From positions 1 through 64,000 of the forward strand of contig JBFXDI010000002.1 in assembly GCA_050181295.1 (NCBI GenBank): DNA of 64,000 nucleotides, in the 5' to 3' direction. The notes below the pieces were generated by a model. The model was not told the DNA's origin and searched no databases. It worked only from the letters and a program-made list of their open reading frames with translations. Of the stretch, positions 51,747 through 64,000 are shown piece after piece (position 1 is the stretch's first letter; every line of letters begins with the position of its first letter). The DNA comes from JBFXDI01 sp050181295. GTDB taxonomy: Bacteria; Pseudomonadota; Alphaproteobacteria; Rhizobiales; Aestuariivirgaceae. Both the position numbers and the translations under genes were made by a program.

Positions 51747-52307
51747 TTATCCTAGAAGACTCCTGAGGAACTTCCTGAGGCCCTCCTCGACGAAGGCCTC
51801 CACCGGCCCTTTCGGGTCAAAGCCCCACCAGAGGAGCGAGCCCTGCCACTGGGACGCCATGAGCAGCCCGATGTCAGGCGGCGCATCCGGCGTCTCCTGG
51901 AAGCAGTCCTCGATCACGCGGTGGAGAGCCGCCTTCCAGGCCGCGCCCCTGGCCCGGAGCACCGGATCGCGCAGATCCTCCCTGAGCACCAGTAGGCCCT
52001 CGGCATAGGCCTCGATGCCGCCGTAGCTGCGGGAAAGCTCCACCAGCAGCGAGACGGCGCCCTCGGGCGTCTTCGGAAGCCTTTCGGCGAGATCGGCTGT
52101 CCGCCGGTCAAGGCCGTCCCAGGCATGGAGGAGGGCCGCCTGAACGAGCGCTGCCTTGCCGCCGAAGCGCTGCACGAGCGTTGCCGAAGAAAGCCCGCAG
52201 GCCGCGCCCAGGCTCGCGAACGTCAGGGCTTCGGGACCCCTCTCATGGATGATCCGGAGGGCCGCCTCCAGCACGTCTCGGTCAGGCAGAATTTTGGGGC
52301 GGGGCAT
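51747..52307 (-). CDS. TetR family transcriptional regulator
   Basis: A 186-residue TetR regulator. The N-terminal helix-turn-helix (VLEAALRIIHERGPEALTFASLGAACGLSSATLVQRFGGKAALVQ) is textbook; the C-terminal helices (EAFVEEGLRKFLRSLL) would form the ligand-binding and dimer domain. It is divergent from an SDR gene, and a 26-bp dyad lies between them. The likely target is itself and the SDR/EamA unit, but the inducer is unknown. Confidence 0.92.
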   Translation of the reverse strand: MPRPKILPDRDVLEAALRIIHERGPEALTFASLGAACGLSSATLVQRFGGKAALVQAALLHAWDGLDRRTADLAERLPKTPEGAVSLLVELSRSYGGIEAYAEGLLVLREDLRDPVLRARGAAWKAALHRVIEDCFQETPDAPPDIGLLMASQWQGSLLWWGFDPKGPVEAFVEEGLRKFLRSLLG

Positions 52308-52318
52308 CTTGACAACCG

Positions 52319-52344
52319 TTTATAACCGAATATTCATTTATAAA
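52319..52344. promoter_or_regulatory. Dyad operator between TetR and SDR genes
   Basis: Symmetric AT-rich dyad TTTATAA-N3-AATATT-N3-TTATAAA (52319-52344), arms exactly complementary around a palindromic centre, in a GC-rich genome. It is 12 bases from the TetR ATG. It is the obvious binding site for the TetR product and for a promoter of either gene (TATAAA-like -10 boxes are embedded). Confidence 0.8.
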
Positions 52345-52399
52345 TAAGACGGACCACTGCCGCCAGCCCTTCGAGGGCGTTTTCAACGGGAGAAAGCCA

Positions 52400-53308
52400 A
52401 TGACGCTTGCAGGGAAGGTGGCGCTGGTCGCGGGAGCCACGCGCGGCGCCGGGCGCGGCATCGCGGTCGAGCTCGGGGCCGCCGGCGCCACGGTCTACGT
52501 CACCGGCCGGACCACACGCACGCAGCAGTCGGAATACGGCCGGCCGGAGACCATCGAGGAGACGGCGGAATGCGTCACGGGGGCGGGCGGCAGGGGCATC
52601 GCCATGCGCGTCGATCATCTCGTGCCGGCGGAGGTCGGAGAACTCGTGGCCCGCATCCGGCGCGAAGAGGGCCGCCTCGACATCCTCGTCAACGACATCT
52701 GGGGCGGCGATCCCTTCATGGAGTGGAACAAGTCCGTGTGGGAGCATGACCTCGCCAAGGGCCTCCACATGCTGCATCTCGGCATCGACACCCATCTCAT
52801 CACCGGCCACCACGCGCTGCCGCTCCTGATCGAGCGGCCGGGTGGCCTCCTTGTCGAGGTGACGGACGGGACCGCCGAATACAATGCCGACCATTACCGG
52901 CTCTCGCCCTTCTACGACCTCGCCAAGGTGGCGGTGACGCGCATGGCGTGGGCGCATGCCAAGGACCTCGCGCCGTATGGCGCGACCGCCGTGTCGCTGA
53001 CGCCCGGCTGGCTCCGTTCCGAGGCGATGCTCGACGCCTACCAGGTCAAGGAGGAGAACTGGCAGGACGCCGCGGCCAAGTCGCCGCATTTCATCATCTC
53101 CGAGACGCCGCGCTTCGTCGGTCGCGCGGTCGTGGCGCTCGCCACCGATCCCGAGCGGGCGCGCTGGAACGGGCAGTCGCTGTCGAGCGGCGGGCTCGCC
53201 AAGGTCTACGGCTTCACGGACCTCGACGGCTCCAGTCCCGACGCCTGGCGCTACGTGCCGGAGGTGCAGGACGCCGGAAAGCCGGCCGACGCCACCGGCT
53301 ATCGCTAG
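52400..53308 (+). CDS. Short-chain dehydrogenase/reductase (DHRS1-like)
   Basis: A 302-residue SDR similar in outline to the DHRS1 branch. TGxxxGxG-type motif at GATRGAGRGIAVELGAAG, catalytic Tyr-x3-Lys in SPFYDLAKVAVTRMAW, and SLTPGWLRSEAML after the active site. The C-terminal 60 residues extend beyond the core (FVGRAVVALATDPERARWNGQSLSSGGLAKVYGF). Under probable control of the divergent TetR through the 26-bp dyad. Substrate unknown, possibly a xenobiotic carbonyl. Confidence 0.9.
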   Translation: MTLAGKVALVAGATRGAGRGIAVELGAAGATVYVTGRTTRTQQSEYGRPETIEETAECVTGAGGRGIAMRVDHLVPAEVGELVARIRREEGRLDILVNDIWGGDPFMEWNKSVWEHDLAKGLHMLHLGIDTHLITGHHALPLLIERPGGLLVEVTDGTAEYNADHYRLSPFYDLAKVAVTRMAWAHAKDLAPYGATAVSLTPGWLRSEAMLDAYQVKEENWQDAAAKSPHFIISETPRFVGRAVVALATDPERARWNGQSLSSGGLAKVYGFTDLDGSSPDAWRYVPEVQDAGKPADATGYR

Positions 53309-53315
53309 GCGGCCC

Positions 53316-54179
53316 ATGTCCGCATCCCGGCCCGTCCTGGGCGTTGTCCTCATGGCGGTCGCGATGCTGGCGATCCCGACGGTGGACGGCATCGCCAAGC
53401 ACCTGAGCGCTGGCCACTCGCCGCTCTTCCTCTCCTGGGCGCGCTATCTCGTCGCCTGCCTCGCGGTGCTGCCTGCGGCGGCCGTGCTGCATCGTGGAAA
53501 GGTCTTCCCGTCGGAGCGGCTGGGCTCGCATGCGCTCCGCACCGTGTTCCTGGTCGCCTCCATGTCGCTCTACTTCCTCGCCATCGCCCGCATTCCTCTC
53601 GCGACCGCGGCCAGCACCTATTTCGTCGCCCCGGTCATCGCGGTGGCGCTCTCCACCCTTCTGCTCAAGGAACGCCTGAGCTGGCCCAAGGTCGCGAGCC
53701 TGGCGCTCGGCTTCGCGGGCTCCATGGTGATCCTCAAGCCCGGCGGCGGCTTCGACCCGGGCATCCTCCTGGCGCTCGGCTCGGGCATCCTCTTCGCGTT
53801 CTATCTCATCGCCACGCGGCGCGCCTCGCAAGGGAGCGATCCCCTGAAGACGCTCGCCTTCCAGTGCGTGGTCGGCGCGCTTCTCCTCACCCCGCAGGCG
53901 GTCTTCACCTGGTCTCAGCCCTCGCTGGCCGACCTGCCGTTCTTCCTAGCGCTCGGCGTCCTTTCCGCGCTCTGCCACCTCCTCACGATCGCGGCCTTCC
54001 GCTTCGCGGACGCCTCGGCGCTGGCGCCGCTCGTCTATTGCGAGCTGATCGGAGCGGCGCTCATCGGCTACTTCGCCTTCGGCGAAGTGCCGGGCGTGAC
54101 CACGCTTCTCGGGGCAGGCCTCATCGTGGCCGCGGGCCTCCTGCTGCTCAGACGGCCGGCAAGCTCCCTTCCGTCCTGA
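53316..54179 (+). CDS. EamA/DMT family transporter
   Basis: A 287-residue drug/metabolite transporter with about ten TM helices arranged as two EamA repeats (AVAMLAIPTVDGIAKHLS start, and FLALGVLSALCHLLTIAAF in the second). Conserved features are ATAASTYFVAPVIAVALSTLLLKERLSW and ALAPLVYCELIGAALIGYFAFGEVP. Exports amino acids, nucleosides or drugs. It starts 7 bases after the SDR stop, so the two are one operon and may export what the SDR modifies. Confidence 0.93.
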   Translation: MSASRPVLGVVLMAVAMLAIPTVDGIAKHLSAGHSPLFLSWARYLVACLAVLPAAAVLHRGKVFPSERLGSHALRTVFLVASMSLYFLAIARIPLATAASTYFVAPVIAVALSTLLLKERLSWPKVASLALGFAGSMVILKPGGGFDPGILLALGSGILFAFYLIATRRASQGSDPLKTLAFQCVVGALLLTPQAVFTWSQPSLADLPFFLALGVLSALCHLLTIAAFRFADASALAPLVYCELIGAALIGYFAFGEVPGVTTLLGAGLIVAAGLLLLRRPASSLPS

Positions 54180-54181
54180 GG

Positions 54182-54215
54182 CCACATTCCCGCCTTGCGC
54201 GGGGATGTGGTTTCT
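54182..54215 (+). terminator. Terminator after the EamA gene
   Basis: Stem CCACATTCCCGC (54182-54193) and GCGGGGATGTGG (54199-54210) with one mismatch pair, loop CTTGC, followed by TTTCT. It lies 3 bases after the stop of the SDR/EamA operon. Confidence 0.75.
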
Positions 54216-54528
54216 GCCATCTTCCCGAAAGGACAGGATGACTGTCCTTTCGGGATATCCGCGGGATCCGGCCATGGCCAGCGACACCAATGCCGCCATA
54301 GGCGGCGACAAAGCCGCGACGCGAAAAGCCTAGCCGCTCGTCCCGGCAGGGATGGGTGACGGGCCGCCCACGTTCCTTCCGACCGCAAAGAACCGAAGCC
54401 CGATCACCGAAAAACCCTGCGCCCCGGACGAGCCCGACGGCCTCGTCGTCCCGACGCGGCCAAAAAAACGTGCAGGGATGCGCAGGCATCCGAACAGGTG
54501 CAAGATTGCCGAGAGGGAGTGAACGGCA
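54216..54528 (+). other. Leader region of gltB with a perfect hairpin
   Basis: No protein gene is seen in this 313-base stretch. A perfect 13-bp hairpin CCCGAAAGGACAG-GATGA-CTGTCCTTTCGGG lies at 54224-54254. Further down, short purine-rich blocks and the ribosome binding site GAGAGGGAG (54510-54518) precede gltB. The hairpin could be a second terminator or a regulatory leader element; no known riboswitch is recognised. Confidence 0.5.
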
Positions 54529-59273
<4,745 letters not shown>

Positions 59274-59274
<1 letters not shown>

Positions 59275-59804
59275 TGGGACATTTCCTTCAGGCATTCGTC
59301 GCCAGACGCGACCTGCTCGACGGCGGTCCGCGGCCGACTCCTGAAAGCGTGCTGGTCGACCTCCGTCAGGGCTTCGCGATGTTGATCGAGCCCGAGTATG
59401 ACTACCAGGAGATCGAGCTGAACGCTGCTGTGGAACGTTTCGGCAGCGGGTCTTCGCAGAACGGCTCTGTCGCTTACGTCGCCACCGTGTATCACGGCGG
59501 CATCGGCGCCCAGGCGGCAATCGCCTGGGCGGATGGCAGCGTGCTTCTGCCCTATAGAATGGAGGAAAGCCAGCCGGGTAGCAGTACGGCCAGGGTCATC
59601 CGAGGCATCAGAAAGATGCTCCGGCCCGATGCACCGGAAAGAAAGATCAGCCCGATCAGCGCCGCACTCAAGGCGATCGGGGTCGTCAAGGGCGAGGCGT
59701 TCGACGAGTTTGCAGCAGTCGGCCTCGGGGAATGCCGCGACCACGAGGACTGGATTCATTTCTCCAGAACGGGACGTCACGAATGGCAGGCGGTGCCGGC
59801 GTGA
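59274..59804 (+). CDS. Unknown protein inserted between gltB and gltD
   Basis: A 176-residue protein whose ATG overlaps the gltB stop by one base, so it is co-translated. No signal peptide or TM segment. Notable segments are FLQAFVARRDLLDGGPRPTP near the N-terminus, the acidic EPEYDYQEIELNAAVERFG and the basic RVIRGIRKMLRPDAPERK. I do not recognise a family. Composition is somewhat less GC-rich than gltB, which hints at acquisition. A REP-like element follows it, so the gltBD pair is split by about 700 bases. Confidence 0.72.
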
Positions 59805-59823
59805 TGGGGATGGTTCTTCTCCC

Positions 59824-59955
59824 GTCATGCCAGCGAAAGCTGGCATCCCATAGGGCCTTTCCAGCGAGGAACTCCGTCACGGTTCTTTGGGGAGATCAGC
59901 AGAGGCTGTCGAGGCGTGTGCCGCTCCAGGGGATGCCAGCTTTCGCTGGCATGAC
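59824..59955. repeat. REP-like element: inverted pair of GNRA-loop hairpins
   Basis: Two 26-base copies in inverted orientation (59824-59849 and 59930-59955), perfect reverse complements beginning GTCATGCCAGC. Each copy is itself a hairpin: ATGCCAGC-GAAA-GCTGGCAT, an 8-bp stem with a GAAA tetraloop (the loop reads TTTC in the second copy). About 80 bases separate them. This layout matches bacterial REP/BIME-type elements. It lies inside the glt operon between the unknown gene and gltD. Confidence 0.85.
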
Positions 59956-59991
59956 ATTGTTGGTTGACTGGCTAGATTGCGGAACAGCGTG

Positions 59992-61410
<1,419 letters not shown>

Positions 61411-61518
61411 TGCACGGTCCGGACGCCAGGGCGAGCCTCTAGACGTGACATTCTTCCGTCATCGTCGCGTGCTCGCCTCCGCAGCAGGGCAGATCCCCTG
61501 ACAGACCCTGGAGGAAAG

Positions 61519-62799
61519 ATGCGCGCCTGGGCCGTGCCGCTCGGAAACATGGTGACCCGTCACCAGGGCACCATTCTGCCGCTCCTGGTGCTAGGCGCCT
61601 ACGCGCTCGCCGCCCCTTCGCCGACGGCGTTCGGCAGCGAGGCGCTGGAGCCGCTCAGGGATCTCCTGGGCGTCGCCGTGGCGCTTCTCGGCCTCGCGCT
61701 CAGGGCTTGGAGCGCGCTGCGGCGGGAGCGCCGGGGGCCGGGCCATATCGCGCTCGAATGTGGCTCGAACCTCCTGGTCGTGCTCGGCATCCTGCTGGTG
61801 CACGGCAATTCCTACGTCCTTGCCGTCGGCCTCCTGCTTGGAGCGTTTTTCCTTTTCGTTTCGCTCCAGGCCGAGGAGGCGCATGCCCCCCGCTCCGGGC
61901 GCCGGACGGTCCTCAACCGGATGGCGGCCAGGCTCTTTCCGAGGGACCGCAGCGCAGGCTCGCTCTGGATCACCGGTGCGGCGACGGCCATCGTCCTGTT
62001 GCTGACGGAGGTCTATGAGCGCCTGCCGGCGGGCGATGCGCATCTCGTGCGGCTGGTGCTGCTCTTCCTGATCGTCCTTCTTCTCATCGATGCGCTCCTG
62101 GTGCTGCGCCGGACGACGGCTCCAGCACCTGCATCATGGGCACCGGACGCAAGCGCCGTCCGCACGCGCGGCATCCTCGTGTCCGGGCGCTCTGGTTCCG
62201 TCGATGTGCTCGAGAACGCGCTCAGCCTCGGCAACCGCGACGCCATCCTCGAGGCGACGCTCAAGGCCGCGGAGCTCCGCCCCGGCGCCCGCCTTCTCGA
62301 TATCGGCTGCGGCACCGGGCGTCTCGCCATCCGGGCGGCCGGGCTCTTCCGCAATCAGCCGGGGGTCGAGGCCTTTGGCATCGATGCGACGCCCGAGATG
62401 GTCGCGCTTGCGCGCCGGCGCGCCGCCGAGGAAGGTTCCTCAGCACGCTTCGAGGTCGGCATCGGCGAGGCGCTGCCCTTTGAGGACGGGTCGCTCGACG
62501 CAGTCACCAGCAGCTACTTCTTCCACCACCTGCCGCCGGAGGCGAAGCGCGAGGCGCTGGCCGAGATGCTTCGCGTCGCGAAGCCCGGCGGGCGGATCGT
62601 CATCACCGACTACGGGCGCCCGAGGGGGTTTCTTGGGCTTCTCGCCTCGTTCCCCATGCGCTTCAATTTCTATGAATACACCCGCCCGCAGCTCAAGGGC
62701 GAGCTTGAGGCCATTGTCCGGGAACAGGGCTTCGAGCCCGAGATCCTGCGTCGCTTCCTCGGTTACATCACGGTGATGCGGGTGCGGAAGCCGGGGTAG
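61519..62799 (+). CDS. Membrane-anchored class I SAM-dependent methyltransferase
   Basis: A 426-residue two-part protein. The N-terminal 200 residues have four or five TM helices (ILPLLVLGAYALAAP, LLGVAVALLGLALRAWSAL, LVVLGILLVHGNSYVLAVGLLLGAFFLFVSL and VLLFLIVLLLIDALLVL), with ECGSN and HGN pairs that vaguely recall isoprenylcysteine carboxyl methyltransferases. The C-terminal half is a soluble methyltransferase: LLDIGCGTGRLAIRAAG, GIDATPEMVALA, SSYFFHHLPPEAKREAL. It probably methylates a lipid-like substrate at the membrane. Identity of the substrate unknown. Confidence 0.85.
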   Translation: MRAWAVPLGNMVTRHQGTILPLLVLGAYALAAPSPTAFGSEALEPLRDLLGVAVALLGLALRAWSALRRERRGPGHIALECGSNLLVVLGILLVHGNSYVLAVGLLLGAFFLFVSLQAEEAHAPRSGRRTVLNRMAARLFPRDRSAGSLWITGAATAIVLLLTEVYERLPAGDAHLVRLVLLFLIVLLLIDALLVLRRTTAPAPASWAPDASAVRTRGILVSGRSGSVDVLENALSLGNRDAILEATLKAAELRPGARLLDIGCGTGRLAIRAAGLFRNQPGVEAFGIDATPEMVALARRRAAEEGSSARFEVGIGEALPFEDGSLDAVTSSYFFHHLPPEAKREALAEMLRVAKPGGRIVITDYGRPRGFLGLLASFPMRFNFYEYTRPQLKGELEAIVREQGFEPEILRRFLGYITVMRVRKPG

Positions 62800-62830
62800 A
62801 AGCAGGAAGGGTGCGCGCTCTTGCCCACCA

Positions 62831-62854
62831 AGGGGCGGCGTGGGCGCCGCCCCT
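62831..62854. terminator. GC-rich hairpin between convergent genes
   Basis: Perfect 10-bp stem AGGGGCGGCG (62831-62840) and CGCCGCCCCT (62845-62854), loop TGGG, followed by CCATTT. Placed between the stop codons of two convergent genes; the T run is weak, so termination may be only partial. Confidence 0.55.
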
Positions 62855-62866
62855 CCATTTGCGATA

Positions 62867-63352
62867 TCACGCCGCCTTGCCGGCGTAGGCCGCTTCGATG
62901 GCGGCGACGTCGATCTTCACCATCTTGAGCATCGCCTCCATCACGCGCTTCGCCTTCGCGGGATCGGGATCCGCCATGAGCTTCGGCAGCGCCTTCGGCA
63001 CGACCTGCCACGGCACGCCCCAGCGGTCGCGGATCCAGCTGCACTCCAAGGCCTTGCCGCCGTTCTTGAGGATCGCATCCCAGATGCGGTCGACCTCCTT
63101 CTGATCCTCGCAGTCGATCGAGAGCGACAGCGCGTGGCCATAGTCTTCCTTCGAGCCGCCGTTCAACGCCAGGAAGGTCTGGCCTGCCAGCGTGAAGTAG
63201 ATGACCAGGACGCTGCCGTCCTTGCCTGAGGGGCTGTCCATCACGTTCTTCTGCACATGGATCACGCGTGAGTCGGGCAGCAGCGAGACGTAGAAATTCA
63301 CGGCCTCCTCAGCGTCGCCGTTGTACCAGAGGCAGGGGGAAATCTTGGACAT
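62867..63352 (-). CDS. VOC family protein (PhnB-like)
   Basis: A 161-residue vicinal-oxygen-chelate fold protein of the PhnB/3-demethylubiquinone-like branch: MSKISPCLWYNGDAEEAVNFYVSLLPDSRV, FLALNGGSKEDYGHALSLSIDCEDQKEVDRIWDAIL and ECSWIRDRWGVPWQVVP. Such proteins are usually metal-binding and of unknown substrate. GGAAGGA precedes the ATG. It is followed upstream by a second VOC gene on the same strand. Confidence 0.92.
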   Translation of the reverse strand: MSKISPCLWYNGDAEEAVNFYVSLLPDSRVIHVQKNVMDSPSGKDGSVLVIYFTLAGQTFLALNGGSKEDYGHALSLSIDCEDQKEVDRIWDAILKNGGKALECSWIRDRWGVPWQVVPKALPKLMADPDPAKAKRVMEAMLKMVKIDVAAIEAAYAGKAA

Positions 63353-63390
63353 GTCGGAGTTCCTTCCTTGGAATGAGGAGCTTGAGAGGG

Positions 63391-63810
63391 TCAGGCGGCG
63401 GCTTCGGCGTGCACGGCGGCCGGATCCATCCACATCACCTCCCAGTGGTGGCCGTCCGGGTCCTCGAAGCTGCGGCCATACATGAAGCCGTGGTCCTGCT
63501 TCGGACCGGGGTCGGCGCCGCCGCCCGCGGCCTTGGCCTTGGCGACCGTTGCATCCACGCCCTCGCGGCTTTCCTCCGAAAGGCAGAGCAGCACCTGGGT
63601 CGTGGCGTGGGCGTCGGCGATCTTCTTCTTCGTGAAGGTCGAATAGAAGCCGTGCGTCAGCAGCATCACGTGGATCACGTCGGAGATCACCATGCAGGAG
63701 GCGTCGTCGTTGGAAAACTGCGGGTTCTTGCGCGCGCCTACGGCCTCGTAGAAGGCGGTCGAACGGGCGAGGTCCTTGACGGGCAGGTTGACGAAGATCA
63801 GGCGGTTCAT
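63391..63810 (-). CDS. VOC family protein (glyoxalase/bleomycin-resistance-like)
   Basis: A 139-residue VOC protein: MNRLIFVNLPVKDLARSTAFYEAVGARKN, VISDVIHVMLLTHGFYSTFTKKK and the C-terminal YGRSFEDPDGHHWEVMWMDP with the typical metal-ligand Glu/His region. It is distinct from its downstream neighbour (38 bases away) and probably co-transcribed with it, GAGGAG preceding the ATG. Detoxification or ring-cleavage activity is possible; function not defined. The 190 bases beyond to the window end hold no gene that I can see. Confidence 0.9.
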   Translation of the reverse strand: MNRLIFVNLPVKDLARSTAFYEAVGARKNPQFSNDDASCMVISDVIHVMLLTHGFYSTFTKKKIADAHATTQVLLCLSEESREGVDATVAKAKAAGGGADPGPKQDHGFMYGRSFEDPDGHHWEVMWMDPAAVHAEAAA

Positions 63811-64000
63811 CGGCGGTCTCCTCTGTTTACGTTCATCTCCACGTCGAACGGCATTGCCGGCTTTCGACAGGCCAGCGCAAAAAAGTGTCGATCCCAAGAA
63901 AAGTGCGCTGCGGAGGCTCCCAACGCCCTTTCAACCGCTGTCATGCCAATGGAAAATCTTTATGGGTGAGGATGCCATGGGCTCCCCCATCTCCTCGATA

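Overview
This is a high-GC window from an alphaproteobacterium, most likely of the order Hyphomicrobiales (Rhizobiales). The evidence is the TrcR-type cell-cycle regulator, the ethylmalonyl-CoA pathway pair (crotonyl-CoA carboxylase/reductase and ethylmalonyl-CoA mutase), the DUF1513/imelysin iron cluster, and dispersed palindromes of the GATCCGGAAAAGTG type. The pathway pair fits methylotrophic or acetate-assimilating relatives such as the Methylobacteriaceae, but the window does not prove the genus. Most of it is ordinary chromosome: about 66 protein genes, one tRNA, no rRNA, no CRISPR array, no transposase and no phage.

Layout. 0-6.4 kb: the end of rlmN, a nitrilase-family hydrolase, small proteins, leuD, a VapBC-type toxin-antitoxin pair, folD, a YggT protein and tRNA-Ala(CGC). 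6.6-8.0 kb: a lower-GC three-gene island beside the tRNA, with a PadR regulator driving two paralogous membrane-anchored proteins of unknown function. 8.1-11.5 kb: a Rieske oxygenase, a polyamine-type binding protein and a NodB-fold deacetylase. 11.7-19.7 kb: mainly minus-strand genes, including a glutamine amidotransferase, two short-chain dehydrogenases, trcR, a Gfo/Idh oxidoreductase, a second Rieske oxygenase, topoisomerase IB and a methyltransferase. 19.8-25.9 kb: a tightly overlapping putative iron-uptake operon (imelysin, multicopper oxidase, di-heme cytochrome, imelysin, DUF1513).

25.9-31.3 kb: an SLC13 transporter, an ArsR-methyltransferase fusion and an MlaA-MlaC-MlaC outer-membrane lipid-transport set. 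31.3-38.5 kb: trmO, a GST, two tandem CPBP proteases, thyA-GNAT-folA, an amine oxidase and a DUF6883/DUF4926 pair. 38.6-45.5 kb: reverse transsulfuration (cystathionine beta-synthase, then a gamma-lyase/synthase) and the ethylmalonyl-CoA genes. 45.5-54.2 kb: a PemIK pair, a BrkB-type protein, DUF533, fasciclin and J-domain proteins, an ABC exporter, and a TetR/SDR divergent pair with an EamA exporter. 54.5-61.4 kb: gltB, an unknown gene, a REP-like element and gltD. The window ends with a membrane-anchored methyltransferase and two VOC proteins.

Points for a second look: the PadR-linked tandem paralogues; the multicopper oxidase in the imelysin operon, whose gene has no ordinary start codon after the preceding stop; the unknown gene splitting gltB from gltD; the two antitoxin genes whose -10 boxes sit six bases before the ATG, implying leaderless mRNAs; and clear operator dyads upstream of ccrA, tetR/SDR and pemI. 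All calls come from reading the sequence by eye; no database search or expression data were available.
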